Shown here piece after piece: positions 58,413 through 64,000 of a stretch of DNA of 64,000 nt. The stretch is from assembly GCA_907165065.1 (NCBI GenBank), contig OU015539.1, positions 558,001 to 622,000 on the forward strand. Reading direction: 5' to 3'. The notes below the pieces were generated by a model. It was not told the origin of the DNA, did no database searches, and was given only the letters and a program-made list of their open reading frames with translations. This DNA is from Caprimulgus europaeus. Its lineage: Eukaryota > Chordata > Aves > Caprimulgiformes > Caprimulgidae. The position numbers and the translations under genes were made by a program. Each line of letters starts with the position of its first letter. Within the stretch, counting starts at the first letter, position 1.

Positions 58413-60417
58413 CTCTGACTCTGGGACCATCAAGAGCTTCTGAATGACTTCTAAAAGTGACATTTTGCAACACTTGAGTGTTAACTTGGCGATCGAGGGA
58501 GCGGGGGCTTGGAGCACAGTTGGGAACGTGGTTTTAGCACCTTGGACATCCCGGAGGGGGTCAGCACTGACCCTGCAGCCTGGGACAGGGTCAAATCCAG
58601 GACCAATTCAGTTGGTTTCCATTCAGAAGAGCAGCATTCCAGAGCTGTGACCACCTCTGCCATGTGCTGGGAAACTTCTGACTCAATATTGGAACAGAAA
58701 GGTCAGCACTGCGTCCTCCGAGGAGCGGGACACTCATCCCACCTCCCACCCCGGCTTGTTTCTGCTAAACCCAGATTGCTTTGGTTCAGTGACACTTGTA
58801 ATTCCTTGGAAATCCCCTGGCAAAACCTGACCTGGGCAGACCCTGCTGGGTTTGAGAGACAACCTGCGGTGGGAGGACTGCAGGCAGTGGCTTGCTGCCT
58901 TGTTCCATGGACCTCAGTTGACCTGGGTTATGTTTGTGTGTTGTGTGCAGAGCACGTCGTAAAATCAGAGAAAATATCGATCTTGGGGGATGTTTTCACT
59001 GTGAAGGAAAACTGAGGTTAAAACTGGGGAGGAGGGAGATGGGACCCGAGGCTGAGCAGCGTTCCAGCTCGCTGTAGCCCGGCCAAGCTGCTGGTTGTGC
59101 CCATGGAGCAGCCACGGCGATGCTGGGCGTGAAAACGGGGTCTCAGTGACTTCAGCAGCCAGAGGTTGAGTTCTCTTCATCAGAGGTGTTTAACTTTTAC
59201 TTTCTGAGAAGGACCCTGAAGGCAAAGAAGATAATGCAGGATTGTCCTCTGTCTCTGGAGAGTCCCGTCGTGATCAGTGTGTCCCACAACAAAAATCAGC
59301 TGCTTGTTTACTGGCCTGGTGTCAGCTTGACCGTGACGTGGATGTTGGAGGTGTTTTGGATCAGGTTTGGACAGTGAAGCTGTTCATGAAAAGCCGAAGG
59401 GGCTCTGGGAGTTGTCCCGGCCCCGCGCTGGTCGCTCCCGTGCCGGCAGTGAGTGGTGTCCAAGGGGAGGTGAACGCTGGGCTGGTTCCTGCTCTTGGGG
59501 AAAGGCTTTGGCCCTGCACTGGGGCTCTCGGGTGCCTTTGCTCAGTGCCAGTGGGTGCTCTGCAGCGCTGGGGTGGCCGAGGGGCCGCGGTGGGAGCAGC
59601 GGTACCTGCCCGTGCGCGGGGCCGGCTGTCGCCACGGCCGAGGGGCGGGGAGGAGCTGGGGCACGGGGGACTGTGAATGCACAGCGCGGTCCCCAGCACC
59701 CCGCTCCCTATCCAGAACAAAACCGGCGTTTCCTGGCAGCCTCTCTCCTTGCACAGGAGAAATGAGGTGGGCAAAGGATTGCAAAACCATTCGAGTAAGT
59801 GCTGGAAGCCCGGCAGCATTTCAGGGCCATCACCTACACCCCAACCTTCATGGCTGGGCTTGGGGAGCCCCAACTCTCAGTGCCTCGTGGGGTGGGTAGG
59901 AGCTGGGGCTGCAGAGGTGAGCTGGCCAGGGAAGCAGGGCTCGGGAAGCCGCCAGTCTGTGCCGTGTGTTGGGTGGAAGTGGGGTGAGAAAACCCCCCTA
60001 AAACCTTCCCAAACCTCCCCCCACCCTCAAACTGGCACAGGGAGACTTGCTCATGGCTTCAGACTGGTGGGATCGTCCTCCCACACCCCAGCAACTGCTC
60101 CTTAAAGGCTTCTGAAGCTCCATCAACCAGACCCCCCCAGGCTCCCTTAGCTCCTGCGTGGCTTTCCTTGCCATTGGGCTGTGCGTCCCCCCCAGGGACC
60201 CTCCTCCAGCTTCTGCTGCCAGGGGGGAAGCAAATTACTCGGTGCTGCACCCTGGGGCAAAATGGGGGGTCCAGGCCTTGCAGGGGGGTCCCTGCAGGGA
60301 TGTGTTTTGGGGTGGGAGAGCTCAGGGGATGCAGGACAGGGACTTGGGTGCAAATGACACTTCCAGCCACCCCCCACCCCAAGAAAACGAGCAGAGCCCG
60401 GTCCCGTGTCAAAGGCG

Positions 60418-60423
60418 TTTATT
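60418..60423 (-). terminator. CYP1C1: CYP1C1 poly(A) signal
   Basis: TTTATT on + reads AATAAA on -, 110 nt past the stop codon. Confidence 0.65.
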
Positions 60424-60532
60424 GCTGGGGGGACGCGCTGCCCTTCACCTGGATCCATCCCCCGCACCCCGACCCCCCCAGCTCCAACCCAAGGGGCTGC
60501 AGCACGGCCGGGACCCACCGCCCGTCCCCGGC

Positions 60533-62095
60533 TCAGGGCTGGGGGAGCTCCGGCCGCCTCTGCCGCACGCTGACGGTGAAGGGCCGCGGCTTCAGCGCCA
60601 GCCCGTGCACACAGTCCATGGTGAGGTGCTCGGCCGGGTTGGCGTGGAAGGAGCACTGGTGGAGGAGGATGGCGGTGAAGAGGAAGAGCTGGAGCTTGGA
60701 GAGCTGGTCCCCGATGCAGCGCCGCTGCCCGGCTGAGAAGATCATGACTCTGCCCGCCCGGTCGCGGTCCAGGCACCGGTGAGCGTCCAAGAAGCGCGTG
60801 GGGTCAAAGCGCTGTGGGTCAGGCCACTTACTGCTGTCGTGGTTCACCGACCACTGGTTGATGAAGACCACCGTGTCCTTGGGGATGTGGAAGCCCTCGA
60901 GCTCCACGTCCTCCGTGGTTGCGTGCGGGATGGTGATGGGCACAAAGCTGCTGTAGCGCAGCGTCTCGTAGATGAAGGCTTCCAGGAGGGGCAGGAGGGG
61001 CCGGTCCTCAGCCGTGGGCAGCCGGGAGCGTCCCACCACCCTGTCCAGCTCGGCCTGGAGGTCCTGCTGGAGCCGTGGGTGCTTCAGCAGCAGCAGAAGG
61101 ACCCATGAGAGCGCCGTGGACGTGGTGTCCTGCCCCGCGCCAAAGATGTCGGTCATGGCCCCGTCCACGTCCTCGGGTCCCAGCCCCTTGGGGGCTTTGT
61201 CTCCCCGCTCCACGGTGGCGATCATGATGTCGCTGATGTCGCGGAGGGCGCGTGGGTCGAAGGTCTGGCGGTGCTGTGCCACCTTGGCGCACACGAAGCC
61301 GTGCAGCTCCCGGTTGAGGGCTCGGAAGTCGCGGAAGACGCGGCGCACGGGGTTGGGGAAGCGCAGGAGCCAGGGCAGCACGTCCACCATGCTCCCTGCT
61401 CCCACCGTCTGCCCGAAGCGGTCGTTACGGTCCAGCAGTGCCGTGAACTCGCCGTCGGCGTGGCCATAGCGGCGGCCGAAGCAGAGGGCGCAGAGGACGT
61501 TGGCGTTGGCCACCACCAAGAGCGGGGCGGGCTCGAAGTAGGCGCCGTCCCGGCTGCGCCGCAGGAAGAGCCGGACGAGCTCCTGCGCCTCGGCCGCCAC
61601 GTGCCGCTCCACCTCGGCCGCCGTGGAGCGAGCGCGCAGGGCGGCGTGGGCCAGGCGCCGGCGAGCCCTCCAGCGCGGACAGCAGGACCCGAAGGCCACG
61701 CTGCGCCCGCCGGACACCAGCCGGAAGGACGGGAAATCGGGGCGGCCGGCGAAGCGGGCCCCCAAGCCCACCAGCGCCCGCCGGATGACGGCCTCGCCCG
61801 TGAGCACCACGACGCGCCGGCGGCCCAAGCGCAGCTGGAAGACGGGGCCGTAGCGTTGCCCCATCTGCCCCAGAGCCAGGTGGGGCAGGGGGCCCAGCTG
61901 CAGCGCGTTGCCCACCAAGGGCCAAGCGAAGGGTCCTGGCGGGCTCCGGCTGCGTGAAACCCCCCACTCGGACCCGGGGCGGCGGGTCCCGACAAGGAGG
62001 AGGATGAGGAGGATGAGGATGAAGATGAGCGGGATGAAGGACACCGGGAGCAGCAGCCCCGCGGCCGCCCCGTCGGGTCCCCCCGCCCCGCTCAT
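60533..62095 (-). CDS. CYP1C1: CYP1C1-like cytochrome P450, intronless
   Basis: A single uninterrupted 520-codon frame ending TGA. Start chosen at MSGAGGPDG because it is followed by the hydrophobic ER anchor (about 13-36) and has a good context (CGGCCATGA); the frame is open 116 codons further, but that part is low-complexity. Landmarks: PPGP hinge 52-55; I-helix AGQDTT 320-325; ExxR as ETLR 377-380; PQRF 427-430; heme loop FSAGQRRCIG 453-462 with Cys460 as thiolate ligand. It resembles CYP1B1 strongly (for example IPHATT and IPKDTVVFINQWSVNHD). CYP1B1 has an intron in its coding region, whereas CYP1C genes are intronless, so CYP1C1 is the better call. Expected role: ER-bound haem monooxygenase of aromatic and xenobiotic substrates, commonly AhR-inducible. 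Very GC-rich compared with the left half of the window. Next gene is RMDN3, convergent. Confidence 0.88.
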   Translation of the reverse strand: MSGAGGPDGAAAGLLLPVSFIPLIFILILLILLLVGTRRPGSEWGVSRSRSPPGPFAWPLVGNALQLGPLPHLALGQMGQRYGPVFQLRLGRRRVVVLTGEAVIRRALVGLGARFAGRPDFPSFRLVSGGRSVAFGSCCPRWRARRRLAHAALRARSTAAEVERHVAAEAQELVRLFLRRSRDGAYFEPAPLLVVANANVLCALCFGRRYGHADGEFTALLDRNDRFGQTVGAGSMVDVLPWLLRFPNPVRRVFRDFRALNRELHGFVCAKVAQHRQTFDPRALRDISDIMIATVERGDKAPKGLGPEDVDGAMTDIFGAGQDTTSTALSWVLLLLLKHPRLQQDLQAELDRVVGRSRLPTAEDRPLLPLLEAFIYETLRYSSFVPITIPHATTEDVELEGFHIPKDTVVFINQWSVNHDSSKWPDPQRFDPTRFLDAHRCLDRDRAGRVMIFSAGQRRCIGDQLSKLQLFLFTAILLHQCSFHANPAEHLTMDCVHGLALKPRPFTVSVRQRRPELPQP

Positions 62096-64000
62096 GGCCG
62101 TGCTCGCTCTGCTCCGGGGCCGCTGCTCGCAGCCGCTTTGGAGCCGCCTCCGAGGGGGCTGAGCCGCTCCCTCCCCCGGAGCTGAGCACGCCCGGGCCGG
62201 GGGGAGCGGGGGCGGCCCGACGGGGCAGCCGGGGACGGGCAGAGCCGCGGGGAGAAGGGGAAGGGAGGGGGTTGGAAAAGGGGGGATAGAAATGGGCCAG
62301 AGGGGGTTGGAAAAGGGGGAGAGAGTGGAGAAAAGTGGGGGTGGGAAAGGGGGTGCTGAGCTCTGCGCAGGCTGCAGGGAAGGGATCAGCAGCCAAAACT
62401 TATCGAGGTGGAGGAATTTGGATATTGACTTATTTTTCCCCAAAAAACAGGAGCTGCCACCCCCCAGTCACAGCACAGCGATGCTGGGTGTCCCAGTCCC
62501 TCCTGGACCCTCTGGCATTCCCATCCCTGAGCTCCCAGCACCGTCCCAGCAGAATTTGGGCTCCCGGTGGGTTTTGGTGACTCTGGTGATGGACATCGAC
62601 TGATCCTGCCCAGCCCATGGTCCTGAGCATCACCAGGGGCCTGAGGTGAGGCTGCGGGTACCGGCCGGGGTGGGATGCGGGGATGTGGGGATGGGGGATG
62701 TGGGGATGTGCAGCTGCATTTCGGGTTTGCTGCTTTACTGGGTGGCCCAAAATCTCAGTCCCCTTTTCTCCTGTCACCCCCCCAGTGCAGCACCCACACC
62801 TGGACAAAGTCACAGGATCATGAAGGTTGGAAAAGCCCTTTAAGCTCCTTGAGTCCAACCATGAACCCAACACTGACCAGTCCCCACTGACCCCTGTCCC
62901 TCAGCACTGTGTCTACACCACTCTTCCATCCCTCCAGGGATGGGGACTCCACCACTGCCCTGGGCAACCCCTTCCAATGCCTCAGAACCCTTTCAGCAAA
63001 GAAATTCTTCCTCACATCCCATCTCAACTGCCCTGGCCACAACTGGAGCCCATTTCCTCCAGGAGTGCCTGGAAAGGGGTGAAGAGGGTGATTTTTAGCA
63101 GGAGAGGTGGCATTTTTCTCACATGTCACTCAGCGATGTCCCCTGGGATGCTGAAGAAGACCTCACTGAGCCAAACGGGAATAAACAGGGTGCCACTGGG
63201 ATTTCTGTGCCCGCTGTCACGGGGGACACAGCACCATCCCCTGGAGCTGCTCTGCTGCCTCTGGCTGGAGTGAAGCTGGGTGCTGCTGGTGATGCCCCTA
63301 AAGGAAAAACCAGATTTCTTCTGCAAAAGGGATGCTGGTGTTGGTGGGTATAAAAACAGAGCAAGCAGGGGGTGTGGGCTGGGAAATGAGGTGTTTGTGT
63401 CCCCCGAGGAGCTGAAGCCCAGAGCCCTGCCGTGGGCAGACGGGGGGAGCTGGGGGTGATGCCTGGGTCTGCTCCTGTGGGGACCCCGAGCTGTTCCCCC
63501 AGCACTGGGGTTCTGCTGCTGCAAGTTTGTTGTTCCAAGAGGGATTTTTTTTGTCATTATGGCATTTTCCTGTGAAATTGAGATTTCTGGAGGTTGGGTG
63601 AGAGGTGGGTGCTGGGGAAGAGGCATTTTCCTGGGGGATCCCAAGGGAACAGCCACACAAAATCAAATCTCGTGTGTATGTGAGCCAAAGTGCCGGGTGC
63701 AGGGCTGAGACAACACAGTGAGGAGCCTGTCTGTGTGTCCCTGTCTTTCTGTCTGTCCCTCCACCAGCTCCACAGCCCCGGGATGCAGCTCGGCACTGGG
63801 GCTCATGTTGGCTCTCGCGTCTCCTGCTCCAGGAGTTGACCTGGGCGTCGCGTCAGGATCCTGCTGGGCCACGGGAGAAAAACCTTCCTGGGGGAAAACC
63901 TCCAATGTCCTCGTGGCCGCAGGAGAGCAGCGGTACCTGGGGGGACCAAGCTGCGGTTTTCAGGCTCCCCTGACACAGGAGGCCGTTCCCAGCACACGGG
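62096..64000. other. CYP1C1 5' flank
   Basis: GC-rich for about 250 bp, with GGGGGTTGGAAAAGGGGG-type repeats at 62,268-62,350, then ordinary sequence and one CR1. A single GCGTG core (antisense, at 62,187-62,191) lacks the full TNGCGTG AhR-element consensus. No further gene recognised. Confidence 0.6.
62809..63062 (-). mobile_element. CR1 LINE 3' fragment (antisense)
   Basis: Starts CACAGGATCATGAAGGTTGG and contains GAGTCCAACCATGAACCCAA. By eye it differs from the 22,612 copy at only about ten of 230 positions. Confidence 0.88.

Larger units (their letters stand above)
53129..60417. other. RMDN3 3' UTR and RMDN3-CYP1C1 intergenic region
   Basis: It holds an AT-rich stretch (53,400-53,545), a 42-bp repeat (54,915), a CpG-rich segment (56,220-56,420), the TTTTA tract (56,664) and a CR1 (57,993). 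No RAD51 exon, expected here from human order, was found on either strand. Confidence 0.65.

Noticed and set aside
53129-60417. RAD51 exons expected from human synteny
   Set aside because: No Walker-box or other RAD51 segment is readable in either strand's frames.
60972-61995. Long ORFs overlapping the P450 in other frames on both strands
   Set aside because: Shadows of a very GC-rich coding sequence; no family similarity.
60533-62443. 636-codon version of the P450 with a 116-residue N-terminal extension
   Set aside because: The extension is low-complexity Pro/Ser/Leu sequence before the normal CYP signal anchor; the ATG at 62,095 gives a standard 520-aa protein.
63349-63357. TATAAAA on + near the right edge as a promoter
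   Set aside because: Isolated motif with no downstream gene or CpG support in the window.
1-64000. tRNA, rRNA or microRNA genes
   Set aside because: No convincing cloverleaf boxes or known hairpins found by eye; a covariance-model scan would be needed to exclude them.

Overview
This window is vertebrate nuclear DNA and almost certainly from a bird. The genes are split by GT-AG introns. At least ten fragments of the avian/reptilian LINE CR1 are recognisable, most with the conserved 3' end block near an ATTCTGTG-type terminus. Gene order DNAJC17 - C15orf62 - GCHFR - RMDN3 matches human 15q15.1, whose bird counterpart I recall as chromosome 5. I cannot name the species.

Layout, left to right. 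(1) 1-15,631: DNAJC17 on +, a J-domain/RRM splicing cofactor. Ten coding exons are visible; the first exon lies left of the window. Intron 6 carries a tandem array of 15 copies of the exon 6 splice donor followed by 7 copies of an acceptor-like 42-mer. Intron 10 hosts C15orf62 on the opposite strand. (2) 15,918-22,438: GCHFR on -, three coding exons, 84 aa, the feedback regulator of GTP cyclohydrolase I; its 3' end converges on that of DNAJC17. (3) 22,439-26,076: GC-rich head-to-head intergenic region with CR1 pieces, short tandem repeats and a 365-bp hexamer array just before RMDN3. (4) 26,077-53,128: RMDN3 (PTPIP51) on +, 12 coding exons, 460 aa, an outer-mitochondrial-membrane ER tether, with a 10.4-kb intron 6. 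(5) 53,129-60,417: gene-poor, with a (TTTTA)n tract and a CR1. (6) 60,418-62,095: an intronless 520-aa CYP1-family cytochrome P450 on -, best called CYP1C1. (7) 62,096-64,000: flank with one CR1.

These are unrelated housekeeping or metabolic genes kept together by conserved synteny; there is no operon-like logic. RAD51, the human neighbour past RMDN3, is not seen. The least explained structures are the paired donor/acceptor-like arrays in DNAJC17 intron 6, minisatellites abutting splice junctions or promoters, and a 243-codon antisense ORF in RMDN3 intron 6 that has its own CpG-rich patch and poly(A) signal. Exon boundaries were placed by reading splice sites and checking codon phase by hand; transcript ends and UTRs are inferred.
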